Shown here: positions 34,119 through 43,104 of the stretch, in pieces
How positions within the stretch are numbered: position 1 is the first letter of the stretch
How the letters are laid out: every line of letters starts with the position of its first letter
Assembly (NCBI RefSeq): GCF_900538275.1
Contig: NZ_LR130778.1
Span: 2,972,001-3,036,000 of the forward strand
Length of the DNA stretch: 64,000 nt
Direction: 5' to 3'
Origin: Petrocella atlantisensis
Lineage (GTDB): Bacteria; Bacillota; Clostridia; Lachnospirales; Vallitaleaceae
Translations under genes and position numbers: made by a program
The notes under the pieces: model-generated
Told to the model about the DNA's origin: nothing
Databases searched by the model: none
Seen by the model: the letters and a program-made list of their open reading frames with translations, nothing else

Positions 34119-35498
34119 TTAAAGTGTCATACCTAAGTACGTTCTATTTATTGCGATGACTTCTTCCATGACTTCTTTGGCAGGTCCGCCAATCACCTGT
34201 CTTTTGTTTACACAGGCTTCTAAAGAAATGGCTTCATAAATATCGTTCTCAAAAACTTTGGAGAGGTTTTGGTATTCATCCAGTGTCAATGACTCCAATG
34301 TCTTTTGATGATTAAGACAATAGAGCACCAATTTCCCAATGACTTCATGAGCATCTCTAAAAGCCATGCCTTTTTTTACGAGGTAATCAGCGGCATCGGT
34401 GGCATTGGTAAAGCCACCACCGGCACCATCATACATATTTTTTTTATTGATACGAGCTGTTCGTAACATGTCAGAGAAAATAGGTAAACACATTTTGACT
34501 GTATCCAAGGCATCAAATGTAACCTCTTTATCTTCTTGCATATCTTTGTTATAAGCCAGTGGAAGCGCCTTCATTGTAGTAAGTAGACTCATAAGAGAGC
34601 CGTAAACCCGTCCGGTTTTGCCACGGACCAGTTCGGCGATATCTGGATTCTTTTTTTGCGGCATAATGCTACTACCGGTGCTATAAGCATCATCTAACTC
34701 AATGAATTGAAACTCGTTAGAACACCATAGAATAATCTCTTCGCAAAATCGGCTTAGATGCATCATCATGACAGAAAATGCAGCCAGTATTTCAATTAAG
34801 AAATCCCTGTCACTTACTGCATCCATGCTGTTTAAACAAATCCCGTCAAATCCTAACAGATCAGCCACAAAATAGCGATCTAACGGATAAGTTGTGGTGG
34901 CAAGTGCACCGGCACCAAGAGGTAGTTGATTCATTCTGATTTTTGCATCTTCTAAACGGCTACGATCTCGCTTGAGCATTTCAAAGTAGGCCATCAAATG
35001 ATGTGCTAAGGTTATTGGTTGCGCCTTTTGTAAATGGGTATAGCTTGGCATGATGGTATCTAGATGTTCTGCTGCCATATCAAGAATTATTTCTTGAAGG
35101 TTCACAATCATATCATCCACCAATACCAGCTCATCACGCATAAAAAGTCTTATATCCAGTGCAACTTGGTCATTACGACTGCGGCCAGTATGCAATTTTT
35201 TACCCACTTGTCCAACCTTGTCGATGAGAAGTTTTTCAAGGTTCATATGAATATCTTCTTCATGAATGTCAAAAGCAACTTTGCCGGACTCAATGTCATC
35301 TAAAAGGTCTTCTAAGCCGGATTTGATAACAGCCATATCCTCAGCTGAGATGATGTTTTGTTTGGCTAACATGGTTACGTGAGCAATGCTACCTATAATG
35401 TCGTGTTTGTACAAGCGTTCATCGAAACGAATGGATGAGTTAAAGTCATCCACCATGACATTGGTGCTTTTTGCGAATCTTCCGCCCCATAATTTCAT
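34119..35498 (-). CDS. argH: Argininosuccinate lyase
   Basis: Last step of arginine synthesis: splits argininosuccinate into arginine and fumarate in the cytoplasm. The 459-residue length is typical. Signature motifs include the N-terminal LWGGRFAKSTNVMVDDFNSSI, TGRSRNDQVALDIRLF, and the catalytic fumarase-superfamily loop GSSIMPQKKNPDIAELVRGKTGRV. TAAAGGAGATTTACT precedes the ATG. It follows argG by 36 bases and shares its promoter. Confidence 0.97.
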   Translation of the reverse strand: MKLWGGRFAKSTNVMVDDFNSSIRFDERLYKHDIIGSIAHVTMLAKQNIISAEDMAVIKSGLEDLLDDIESGKVAFDIHEEDIHMNLEKLLIDKVGQVGKKLHTGRSRNDQVALDIRLFMRDELVLVDDMIVNLQEIILDMAAEHLDTIMPSYTHLQKAQPITLAHHLMAYFEMLKRDRSRLEDAKIRMNQLPLGAGALATTTYPLDRYFVADLLGFDGICLNSMDAVSDRDFLIEILAAFSVMMMHLSRFCEEIILWCSNEFQFIELDDAYSTGSSIMPQKKNPDIAELVRGKTGRVYGSLMSLLTTMKALPLAYNKDMQEDKEVTFDALDTVKMCLPIFSDMLRTARINKKNMYDGAGGGFTNATDAADYLVKKGMAFRDAHEVIGKLVLYCLNHQKTLESLTLDEYQNLSKVFENDIYEAISLEACVNKRQVIGGPAKEVMEEVIAINRTYLGMTL

Positions 35499-35534
35499 AG
35501 TAAATCTCCTTTATCTAAGTGGTAAATGGACTAT

Positions 35535-36746
35535 CTATTTTAAACCGGAACGTTCTTTCATCATAGCTCTTACCTTAAGTGGTAGACCAAAAAGATTAAT
35601 GAATCCTTCTGCATCTTTGTGATCGTATAAGTCGCCGGTTGTAAAGCTGGCAATATCCTCGTCATACAAGGAGTATGGTGAAGTCGCTCCGGCAGGTATA
35701 ATATTACCTTTATAGAGTTTTAACTTTACATTACCGGTAACTGTTTTTTGCGTATCATCTACGAAGGCACTAAGTGCTTCGCGAAGAGGTGTGAACCATT
35801 CTCCGGAGTAGACCAACTCAGCAAATTTGATGGCCAGTTGACTTTTGTAGGCAAGGGTTTGTTTATCTAGACATAGGTACTCTAGTTCATTGTGTGCATA
35901 GTAGAGTATGGCACCACCAGGTGTTTCATAAACACCACGAGATTTCATACCTACCACACGATTCTCACAAATATCAATAATACCGATACCATTAGCCCCA
36001 CCAACCTCATTAAGAGAAGCAATGATATCAGAAGCTTTCATAGCAACACCATTTAACTTAATTGGATTACCTTGTTCAAATTCCAATTCAATATAAGTAG
36101 CAACGTCAGGTGCTTTTTCAGGGGTAACAGACATCTGAAGCAGGTTATCATAGACTGGCTCAACCCCTGGATCTTCCAGTTCAAGACCTTCATGACTTAA
36201 GTGCCATAGATTACGATCACGACTATAGCTTTCTTTCTTTTTCATTGGTACTGGAATATTTCTTTCTTCAAGATAAGCAATAGCATCTTCACGAGACTTG
36301 ATGTCCCATATACGCCAAGGTGCTATAATATCTAAATGAGGTGCAAGGGCTTTTATAGTCAGCTCAAAACGAACTTGGTCATTACCTTTTCCGGTAGCGC
36401 CATGGCAAATAGCTGTAGCGCCTTCTTTTAGTGCAATATCAACTAAAGCTTTGGCGATGCCGGGACGTGCCATTGAGGTTCCTAAAAGGTACTTGCCTTC
36501 ATATACAGCATTTGCTTTAACACAAGGAATGACATACTCATCGACAAATGCATCAGTAATGTTTTCTATATACAATTTGCTGGCGCCTGTAGATAGAGCT
36601 CTTTCTTCAAGTCCATCTATTTCTTTTCCTTGTCCTACATCAACGCAAACTGCAATAACCTCACAGTCATAGTTTTCTTTCAACCAAGGTATAATGACGG
36701 TGGTGTCAAGACCACCTGAATATGCTAGTACAACTTTATTGCTCAT
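35535..36746 (-). CDS. argG: Argininosuccinate synthase
   Basis: ATP-dependent ligation of citrulline and aspartate to argininosuccinate. The 403-residue protein has the N-type PP-loop [18 protein letters not shown] near residue 5, [15 protein letters not shown], and the citrulline/aspartate-binding [19 protein letters not shown] segment. AAGGAGGTCAAAC precedes the ATG. First gene of the leftward argGH operon, whose promoter contains an ARG-box-like sequence. Confidence 0.97.
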   Translation of the reverse strand: MSNKVVLAYSGGLDTTVIIPWLKENYDCEVIAVCVDVGQGKEIDGLEERALSTGASKLYIENITDAFVDEYVIPCVKANAVYEGKYLLGTSMARPGIAKALVDIALKEGATAICHGATGKGNDQVRFELTIKALAPHLDIIAPWRIWDIKSREDAIAYLEERNIPVPMKKKESYSRDRNLWHLSHEGLELEDPGVEPVYDNLLQMSVTPEKAPDVATYIELEFEQGNPIKLNGVAMKASDIIASLNEVGGANGIGIIDICENRVVGMKSRGVYETPGGAILYYAHNELEYLCLDKQTLAYKSQLAIKFAELVYSGEWFTPLREALSAFVDDTQKTVTGNVKLKLYKGNIIPAGATSPYSLYDEDIASFTTGDLYDHKDAEGFINLFGLPLKVRAMMKERSGLK

Positions 36747-36806
36747 GTTTGACCTCCTTATATTTGGATCTGATTAATTTCAGATACTTAGGGTTAAGTT
36801 TGGTTA

Positions 36807-36835
36807 ATTATACATTATAATTAATAAATATTCAA
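36807..36835 (-). promoter_or_regulatory. argGH promoter with ARG-box-like sequence
   Basis: On the minus strand TTGAAT (36835-36830), 17-base spacer, TATAAT (36812-36807). The TGAATATTTATTAA stretch inside it resembles an ArgR half-site pair. The argJ promoter has the same architecture, with the operator in the spacer. Confidence 0.6.
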
Positions 36836-36860
36836 TACCAACTTAAAAAGTTTCTAATGA

Positions 36861-38321
36861 TTATAGTACAGGTGAAAAAAGTCTGGAAATAGACTCTTTT
36901 ACTTTAATAAAGAACGATCGATGCATGTAGTCATCAAGAGTAAGCTCTCTAGAAACAAGAATATCTTGGTTGAAGATGGTTCTTAATGCTTGCGAGGTGG
37001 GCTTATCATAAATGAAAGCATTTACTTCGAAATTAAGTCTAAAGCTTCGAATATCAAAGTTACAAGTGCCGACGGAACTTATGGCATCATCGACTATAAT
37101 TGCCTTTGTATGGATAAAACCGTCATCATAGATATAGGCTTTCGCACCATACATTAGAAGTTCGCCAATAAAAGAATAGGTGGCCCAGTATACAAAAGGG
37201 TGGTCTGGTTTATTAGGAAACATAATTCTTAAGTCAACACCGGATACAACAGCTATTTTCAAGGCTTCAATAACGCTTTCATCAGGGACAAAGTAGGGTG
37301 TTTGTATATAGATATATTTTCTTGCACTGTTAATCATCTTAATGTAGCCTTGCTTGATCTGTTGATTGATAGAATCAGGGCCGCTGCTCACAATCTGAAT
37401 GCCAGCATCACCAGGTTGTTCTTTATTGTATTTGATATAGTTTGCAATATCAATGATATGTTTTTTGGATGCACTACGCCAATCAAGAAGAAAGCGGATT
37501 TGTAGTTGAATAACAGCATCGCCCACGATTCTAATATGGGTATCACGCCATTTGCCAAAGCGTTTTCGGAGTCCGAGATATTCCATCCCAATGTTAAAAC
37601 CGCCAACATAACCAATATGCCCGTCTATAACAGCAATCTTTCTATGATTACGATAATTAGCCTTTAGATTGAAGTACTTGAAAAAGGAAGGGAAGAAGAA
37701 ATATACTTCACATCCGGAATCCCTTAAATCTTTAATTGTGGACTTAGGTAAATGACGTCCACCGATATGATCAATTAGGAATCTGACTTCTACACCCTCA
37801 CTTGCTTTTTGCTTGCATATATCAAAAATATGTGTAGAAAGCATATCATTTTTTACTATGTAGTATTGAAGATGAATATGAGATTTAGCTTCTTTCATTT
37901 CATCAATCAAATGGTCAAACTTTGTTTGACCTTTCGTGAAAATGGTAATGTCATTATTTTGAGTAAAAGAGGCTTCGCTTAACTTATTATGAAAAATAAT
38001 ACTATCACGATACATATCCATATCAGGATCTTTGTAATTAAATAGTCCTTTTTCAAAAGCTAAGCGTTGTTTATCCAAGACAAAGTTGTAAGCAGCAGAT
38101 TCTTCATAGGTGTATTTGAAGATTTTTCGCTTTGAAATATTTTGTGCTAATAAAAGGTAGAAAAAGAAACCAATACCGGGCAACATAGTCATAAAGAACA
38201 ACCAAGCTAGCGCCGAAATGGGGTTCTTTCGTTCAAGGGATATAATAATGATGGAAAAAATTAGGTTCAGTATGAGCACAATGGTATAGTTCTGGGTGAA
38301 TGTTGCTATATATGTAATCAT
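36861..38321 (-). CDS. cls: Cardiolipin synthase
   Basis: Membrane phospholipase-D-family enzyme (486 residues) that joins two phosphatidylglycerol molecules into cardiolipin. Two N-terminal membrane helices (about 10-55) are followed by two HKD catalytic motifs: HRKIAVIDGHIGYVGGFNIG and HTKAIIVDDAISSVGTCNFD. The ATG at 38321 follows TGGAGGACACG; the frame continues to 38333 but that ATG overlaps the ribosome binding site. A hairpin near the 3' end (36876-36901) followed by T-rich minus-strand sequence may terminate transcription within the last codons. It separates argG from argJ. Confidence 0.95.
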   Translation of the reverse strand: MITYIATFTQNYTIVLILNLIFSIIIISLERKNPISALAWLFFMTMLPGIGFFFYLLLAQNISKRKIFKYTYEESAAYNFVLDKQRLAFEKGLFNYKDPDMDMYRDSIIFHNKLSEASFTQNNDITIFTKGQTKFDHLIDEMKEAKSHIHLQYYIVKNDMLSTHIFDICKQKASEGVEVRFLIDHIGGRHLPKSTIKDLRDSGCEVYFFFPSFFKYFNLKANYRNHRKIAVIDGHIGYVGGFNIGMEYLGLRKRFGKWRDTHIRIVGDAVIQLQIRFLLDWRSASKKHIIDIANYIKYNKEQPGDAGIQIVSSGPDSINQQIKQGYIKMINSARKYIYIQTPYFVPDESVIEALKIAVVSGVDLRIMFPNKPDHPFVYWATYSFIGELLMYGAKAYIYDDGFIHTKAIIVDDAISSVGTCNFDIRSFRLNFEVNAFIYDKPTSQALRTIFNQDILVSRELTLDDYMHRSFFIKVKESISRLFSPVL

Positions 38322-38356
38322 CGTGTCCTCCATACAAATATCTTAAGATAGCCAAT

Positions 38357-38384
38357 TAGATACATCTATATTCTCCTATATATT
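38357..38384 (-). promoter_or_regulatory. Two-box-like element, copy 4 (degenerate, upstream of cls)
   Basis: The plus strand reads ATTAGATACAT, ten bases, CTATATATTG. The first block matches the element upstream of the HD gene (54069-54079) and the second contains the minus-strand AATATATAG box. It lies 55 bases before the cls start. There is no TCAAAACT box. Similarity could be partly AT-richness. Confidence 0.3.
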
Positions 38385-38517
38385 GGAAAGTAATGCAACT
38401 ATTATTATATCCTCTCGAAACGGTTAAGACAACTCAACTGAAATCCCATAGTAAAGTTGCATGAATGACTTGAAAGCCTATGCAATACATGAAATAATAT
38501 AAGAAAGTAAAAACATC

Positions 38518-38546
38518 TTGCATTAATATGAATAAAAATGTATAAT
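38518..38546 (+). promoter_or_regulatory. argJ operon promoter with ARG box
   Basis: TTGCAT (38518-38523), 17-base spacer, TATAAT (38541-38546). The spacer region 38527-38544 matches 14 of 18 positions of the B. subtilis ARG box CATGAATAAAAATKCAAK, including the full ATGAATAAAAAT core. ArgR bound here would block RNA polymerase when arginine is abundant. Confidence 0.72.
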
Positions 38547-38640
38547 TATAAACTAATTAAGGAATTTCTTATGGATCAAGATAAATCAGAAGCGCGAAGA
38601 AAGAAGAGCAATGTGCAGAAATATCGGAAGGAGTCAAAAA

Positions 38641-39861
38641 ATGAAAACAGTACAAGGTGGTATAACAGCAGCTAAAGGCTTCAGTGCTCATGGGGCACAT
38701 ATTGGTATTAAAAGGAAAAGAAATGATCTTGCGATGATTGTATCAGAGGTACCGGCCCTTTATTCAGGCACCTTTACAACCAATGTGGTAAAGGCGGCAC
38801 CGGTTATATGGAATATGGAAATATACAAACACAAGCATCCGGTTATGGCCATTGTCGTCAATAGTGGTAATGCCAATGCATGTACAGGCGATCAAGGTGA
38901 TGTTGATAATGAGAGAATGGCAATGACGCTAGCTAAGGGTTTGGGTATAAAGAAAGAAAATGTTTTGGTAGGATCTACAGGTGTTATTGGTGTTGAGTTA
39001 CCGATCGAGAAAATCATTAAAGGGATTGAAGAAAATATATGCCACGTAAAGACAGGTTACGAAGCCGGACGTTTAGCAGCAGAAGCCATTTGTACAACAG
39101 ATACTTTTACCAAAGAAGTAGCTGTAGAGATTGAAATTGGTGGAAAGACCGTAACAATTGGTGGTATGGCAAAGGGGTCAGGTATGATTCATCCTAATAT
39201 GGCAACGATGCTCAGTTATGTTACAACAGATGTTGCCATATCTTTTGATATGTTAGATCAGGCCGTCAAAGATAGTGTTGAGGATGCCTATAATATGATC
39301 AGTGTAGACGGCGACACTTCCACCAATGATATGTGTACTGTTATTGCTAACGGTATGGCTGGTAATGATATAATTGTTGAAGAGCACGAAGACTATCTAA
39401 CATTTAAGAAGGCTTTGGATTATGTAAATAAGACTTTAGCAAAGCTGATCGTCAAAGACGGAGAAGGTGCTTCTAAATTCATAGAAGTGAATATGTATGG
39501 AACAAGAAGTAAAAAAGAAGCCCAAGTATTGGCCATGTCTGTAATCACATCGAATTTAGTCAAGACTGCTTTTTTTGGTAATGATGCAAATTGGGGTAGA
39601 GTCTTATGTGCCATGGGTTACTCAGGGGTTAAGTTTGACGCTAAGAAAGTGACCTTAAAATATGAGAGCATTGCCGGAACAATTGATTTGATGGTGAATG
39701 GTGTGCCACAGAAGTTTGATGAGGAACGTGCCTTTGATATTATAAAAGAAAAAGAAGTAACGGTGAATGTTTTTCTAGAGGAAGGTACATCCAAAGGAAC
39801 AGCATGGGGATGTGACTTAAGTTATGAATATGTGAAAATTAACGGAGAATATAGAACCTAA
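38641..39861 (+). CDS. argJ: Bifunctional glutamate N-acetyltransferase/amino-acid acetyltransferase
   Basis: Enzyme (406 residues) that recycles the acetyl group from N-acetylornithine to glutamate in the cyclic arginine pathway; some members also use acetyl-CoA. The self-cleavage site is visible in KGSGMIHPNMATMLSYVTTD, where the Thr after Ala becomes the N-terminal nucleophile of the beta chain. Other family blocks are VNSGNANACTG and ANWGRVLCAMGYSG. The ATG at 38641 follows CGGAAGGAGTCAAAAA; the frame extends to 38611 without a ribosome binding site. First gene of argJ-argB-argD-carA-carB. argC and argF are not in the window. Confidence 0.95.
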   Translation: MKTVQGGITAAKGFSAHGAHIGIKRKRNDLAMIVSEVPALYSGTFTTNVVKAAPVIWNMEIYKHKHPVMAIVVNSGNANACTGDQGDVDNERMAMTLAKGLGIKKENVLVGSTGVIGVELPIEKIIKGIEENICHVKTGYEAGRLAAEAICTTDTFTKEVAVEIEIGGKTVTIGGMAKGSGMIHPNMATMLSYVTTDVAISFDMLDQAVKDSVEDAYNMISVDGDTSTNDMCTVIANGMAGNDIIVEEHEDYLTFKKALDYVNKTLAKLIVKDGEGASKFIEVNMYGTRSKKEAQVLAMSVITSNLVKTAFFGNDANWGRVLCAMGYSGVKFDAKKVTLKYESIAGTIDLMVNGVPQKFDEERAFDIIKEKEVTVNVFLEEGTSKGTAWGCDLSYEYVKINGEYRT

Positions 39862-39896
39862 TCATAAAAGATGGTCTACAATTAAGGAAGGAGATT

Positions 39897-39926
39897 ATGA
39901 TCGTATGGCAAATGTCATCATCATAA
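39897..39926 (+). other. Nine-codon upstream reading frame before argB
   Basis: ATG 39897 with GGAAGGAGATT upstream opens a 9-codon frame ending TAA at 39924-39926, nine bases before the argB ATG. The argB start itself has no recognisable ribosome binding site. Translation of the leader and re-initiation at argB is a plausible reading; an annotation artefact is also possible. Confidence 0.4.
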
Positions 39927-39935
39927 ACATAAATC

Positions 39936-40805
39936 ATGGAAAAGTATATTAACAAAGCAAAAGTACTGATAGAAGCCCTACCTTACATTAAGGAATTTAA
40001 CGGTAAAAAGGTGGTCATCAAATATGGGGGTTCTGCGATGGTGGATGATGCCATAAAAGCATCGGTTATAGAAGATATTGTACTCATGAAATTAGTCGGG
40101 TTCCAACCGGTAATTGTCCATGGTGGTGGAAAAGAAATTAGTGACATGCTCACAGCCATCGGTATAGAATCCAGATTTCAAAATGGTCTTAGAGTGACCG
40201 ATGCTGCGACAGTAGATGTGGTTGAAATGGTATTGGCCGGAAAAGTGAATAAAAGCATTGTACAACTGATTCAAAATCATGATATCAACGCTGTAGGCAT
40301 CACCGGAAAAGATGGAAAAACCCTAAAGGTTAAGAAAAAGCTGGTAGATGGTGAAGATATAGGTTTTGTCGGAGAGATTACAAAAGTGAACACGAAGCTC
40401 ATAGATTCTCTACTAGAAAATGATTTCATACCGGTCATTGCACCTATTGGAACGGATGAGGCAGGAAATACCTATAACATAAATGCGGATTATGCAGCAT
40501 CGGCTATTGCAGGCGCCCTTGAAGCAGAGAAATTAATTTTCTTAACAGATGTGGAAGGTGTATTAAGAGATATAGATGATAAATCATCATTGATTTCAAA
40601 AATTGCTATGGAAGAAGTAGATACATTGATTCAAGAAGGCGTTATTTCAGGCGGTATGATTCCTAAAGTAGAATGTTGCGTTGAAGGACTCATTCATGGT
40701 GTTCGAAGTGTCCATATTTTAGATGGCCGCGTACTTCATAGTATGCTACTTGAGATTTTCACTAAAAAGGGTGTCGGAACTATGTTTTGTAAGTATTTTG
40801 ATTAG
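39936..40805 (+). CDS. argB: Acetylglutamate kinase
   Basis: Second step of arginine synthesis: phosphorylates N-acetylglutamate. The 289-residue amino-acid-kinase protein begins [18 protein letters not shown] and has the KYGGSAM and [12 protein letters not shown] nucleotide and substrate motifs, plus [29 protein letters not shown]. The extended N-terminal helix is typical of arginine-inhibited hexameric forms, so feedback control is likely. No other start is possible because of in-frame stops just upstream. The argD gene follows 11 bases later. Confidence 0.96.
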   Translation: MEKYINKAKVLIEALPYIKEFNGKKVVIKYGGSAMVDDAIKASVIEDIVLMKLVGFQPVIVHGGGKEISDMLTAIGIESRFQNGLRVTDAATVDVVEMVLAGKVNKSIVQLIQNHDINAVGITGKDGKTLKVKKKLVDGEDIGFVGEITKVNTKLIDSLLENDFIPVIAPIGTDEAGNTYNINADYAASAIAGALEAEKLIFLTDVEGVLRDIDDKSSLISKIAMEEVDTLIQEGVISGGMIPKVECCVEGLIHGVRSVHILDGRVLHSMLLEIFTKKGVGTMFCKYFD

Positions 40806-40816
40806 GAGGTAGTGGT

Positions 40817-42004
40817 ATGCATGATTCATGGATTGAAAAAGGTCAAGAAGTTTTTTTACAGAACTACAAACCCCTTCCGATTGTTATCGAACGCGGCGTG
40901 GGAAATTATATATTTGACAAAGAAGGTAACAAATATTTGGATTTTGTAGCCGGTATTGCAACCAATGCTTTAGGTTATAGCTACGAACCCTTAAAAAAAG
41001 CAATGAAAGACCAAATTGACAAGATTACCCATTGTTCCAATCTGTACTATAATGAACCCAGTATTCGTGCGGCACAGAAGTTGGTGGAACTTAGTGGTTT
41101 AAGTAAAGTATTTTTTTGTAACAGTGGTGCTGAAGCCAATGAAGCTGCACTCAAGCTTGGAAAAAGATACATTAATAAATATATTGGTGAGAATAAGACA
41201 GAAATCGTAACCATGAAAAACTCATTTCATGGCAGAACCATTGCGACAGTATCAATAACAGGACAGACCAAGTATCATGAAGGCTTTGCACCCTTGTTTC
41301 AAGGGATCACATATACACCATTTAATGATGAAGAAGCCCTTGGAAAAATACTAACAGAGAAAACAGCAATCTTAATGATTGAACCTATACAAGGTGAAGG
41401 TGGCATAAGACCGGCAGAAAAAGTTTTTCTACAAAAAGCAAGAACCTTATGCGATGCTTTGGATATCGTCTTGATTTTTGATGAGGTCCAATGTGGTATC
41501 GGACGTACCGGAACTGTTTTTGCTTACGAACAATACGACGTTAAGCCGGATATCGTAACCTTAGCAAAGGGTTTAGGTGCCGGTTATGTAATTGGTGCCA
41601 TTATAGCCAATGAGAAGACAGCCAAAGGTTTTGAACCGGGAACCCATGCTTCTACATTTGGGGGAAACCCATTATCCACAACTGCAGCAGGTGTTGTACT
41701 AGATGCCCTCGTTCATGAAGGCTTACTTGAACATGTCAAGACGATGGGTTCTTATTTGGAAACTTGCCTAATGGAACTTAAAAAGCGTCATACATCTATC
41801 ATAGATGTTCGAGGTATGGGGCTGATGATGGCAATAGAAATGGACGATCCAGTAGGGGACATCATTGCCAAGGCTCTTAAGAAGGGGCTTATGCTTATTA
41901 ATTCTGGAACGCATATTATTCGTTTTGTACCACCGCTTACAATCAAACAGACAGAAATCGACGAAATGATACAAATATTAGAAGATGTTTTATCTTCAAA
42001 ATGA
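40817..42004 (+). CDS. argD: Acetylornithine aminotransferase
   Basis: Pyridoxal-phosphate class-III aminotransferase (395 residues) converting N-acetylglutamate semialdehyde to N-acetylornithine. Motifs include CNSGAEANEAALKLGKRY, SFHGRT, IFDEVQCGIGRTG, and the PLP lysine in VTLAKGLGAGYVIGA, followed by STFGGNPLS. TAGGAGGTAGTGGT precedes the ATG. The gene continues the argJBD order and runs into carA after 23 bases. Confidence 0.95.
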   Translation: MHDSWIEKGQEVFLQNYKPLPIVIERGVGNYIFDKEGNKYLDFVAGIATNALGYSYEPLKKAMKDQIDKITHCSNLYYNEPSIRAAQKLVELSGLSKVFFCNSGAEANEAALKLGKRYINKYIGENKTEIVTMKNSFHGRTIATVSITGQTKYHEGFAPLFQGITYTPFNDEEALGKILTEKTAILMIEPIQGEGGIRPAEKVFLQKARTLCDALDIVLIFDEVQCGIGRTGTVFAYEQYDVKPDIVTLAKGLGAGYVIGAIIANEKTAKGFEPGTHASTFGGNPLSTTAAGVVLDALVHEGLLEHVKTMGSYLETCLMELKKRHTSIIDVRGMGLMMAIEMDDPVGDIIAKALKKGLMLINSGTHIIRFVPPLTIKQTEIDEMIQILEDVLSSK

Positions 42005-42027
42005 TTATTTAAAGCAAGGAGGAACTT

Positions 42028-43104
42028 ATGAAAGGTAGATTATATCTAGAAGACGGTACGATTTTCGAAGGTGAGAGCTTTGGTGCAAACACAACCTTAT
42101 TTGGCGAAATCGTTTTTAATACAAGTATGACCGGATATCAAGAAATATTAACAGACCCATCTTATGGGGGACAGATTGTAACCATGACCTATCCCTTAAT
42201 TGGGAATTATGGTATTAACGATGTGGACTATGAATCAGATAAGATTCAAGTAACCGGATTTGTTGTAAAAGAATACGCACAGGTGCCCAATCATTGGCAA
42301 AGCAAAAGATCGCTGGATGATTATTTGAAAGCCAATAACATACCGGGTATTTCAGGCATTGACACAAGAAAGCTAACAAAAATTATTCGTAACAACGGGA
42401 CCATGAATTGTATCATTACAACAGAGGAAATAACCCCTGATTTGATTAGCCAACTCAATAATTATCGTTTTCCAAAAGACATTGTAGCACAGGTGTCCTG
42501 TGATACAATCAAAAATTATCCGGGAGACGGCATAAAAATTGCACTTATTGATCTGGGCATTAAGAAGGGTATTATCCATCAATTACAAAACCTAAATTGT
42601 GATATTACCGTATTTCCACATGATATAACAGTGGATCAAGTGCAAAGTCATGACCCGGATGTGGTCTTCTTTTCTAACGGCCCCGGCGACCCCAAAGATG
42701 CCACATCAGCTATTGAATTAGCCAAGCAATTACTTGGTAAAAAGCCCATGTGGGGCATTTGTCTTGGACATCAGATCTTAGCCTTGGCACTTGGTGCGGA
42801 TACATATAAGCTAAAGTTTGGGCATAGAGGTGCCAACCATCCGGTTATCGACACAGAAACCGGCAAAGTATTCATGTCTTCACAAAACCATGGCTACGCT
42901 GTGGACGAAAAGACATTTACAGATCATATTAAAGTAACCCATTATAATGTCAACGATGAAACCAATGAAGGCCTAAGTTGTGGTCAATATAAGGTATTAT
43001 CCGTACAGTTTCATCCAGAAGAAGGACCCGGTCCGGAAGATGCCCATTATATTTTCGAAAAATGGGTCGGTGGCTATGAGAAGGCGGTGATGACGCATGC
43101 CTAG
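42028..43104 (+). CDS. carA: Carbamoyl-phosphate synthase small subunit
   Basis: Glutamine amidotransferase subunit (358 residues) feeding ammonia to CarB. The N-terminal CPSase domain (LYLEDGTIFEGESFG, FNTSMTGYQEILTDPSY) precedes a class-I amidotransferase with the nucleophile Cys in GICLGHQILALALG and the His-Glu pair in VQFHPEEGPGP. AAGGAGGAACTT precedes the ATG. It overlaps carB by eight bases, so subunit output is coupled. Being in the arg operon suggests this copy serves arginine synthesis. Confidence 0.97.
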   Translation: MKGRLYLEDGTIFEGESFGANTTLFGEIVFNTSMTGYQEILTDPSYGGQIVTMTYPLIGNYGINDVDYESDKIQVTGFVVKEYAQVPNHWQSKRSLDDYLKANNIPGISGIDTRKLTKIIRNNGTMNCIITTEEITPDLISQLNNYRFPKDIVAQVSCDTIKNYPGDGIKIALIDLGIKKGIIHQLQNLNCDITVFPHDITVDQVQSHDPDVVFFSNGPGDPKDATSAIELAKQLLGKKPMWGICLGHQILALALGADTYKLKFGHRGANHPVIDTETGKVFMSSQNHGYAVDEKTFTDHIKVTHYNVNDETNEGLSCGQYKVLSVQFHPEEGPGPEDAHYIFEKWVGGYEKAVMTHA

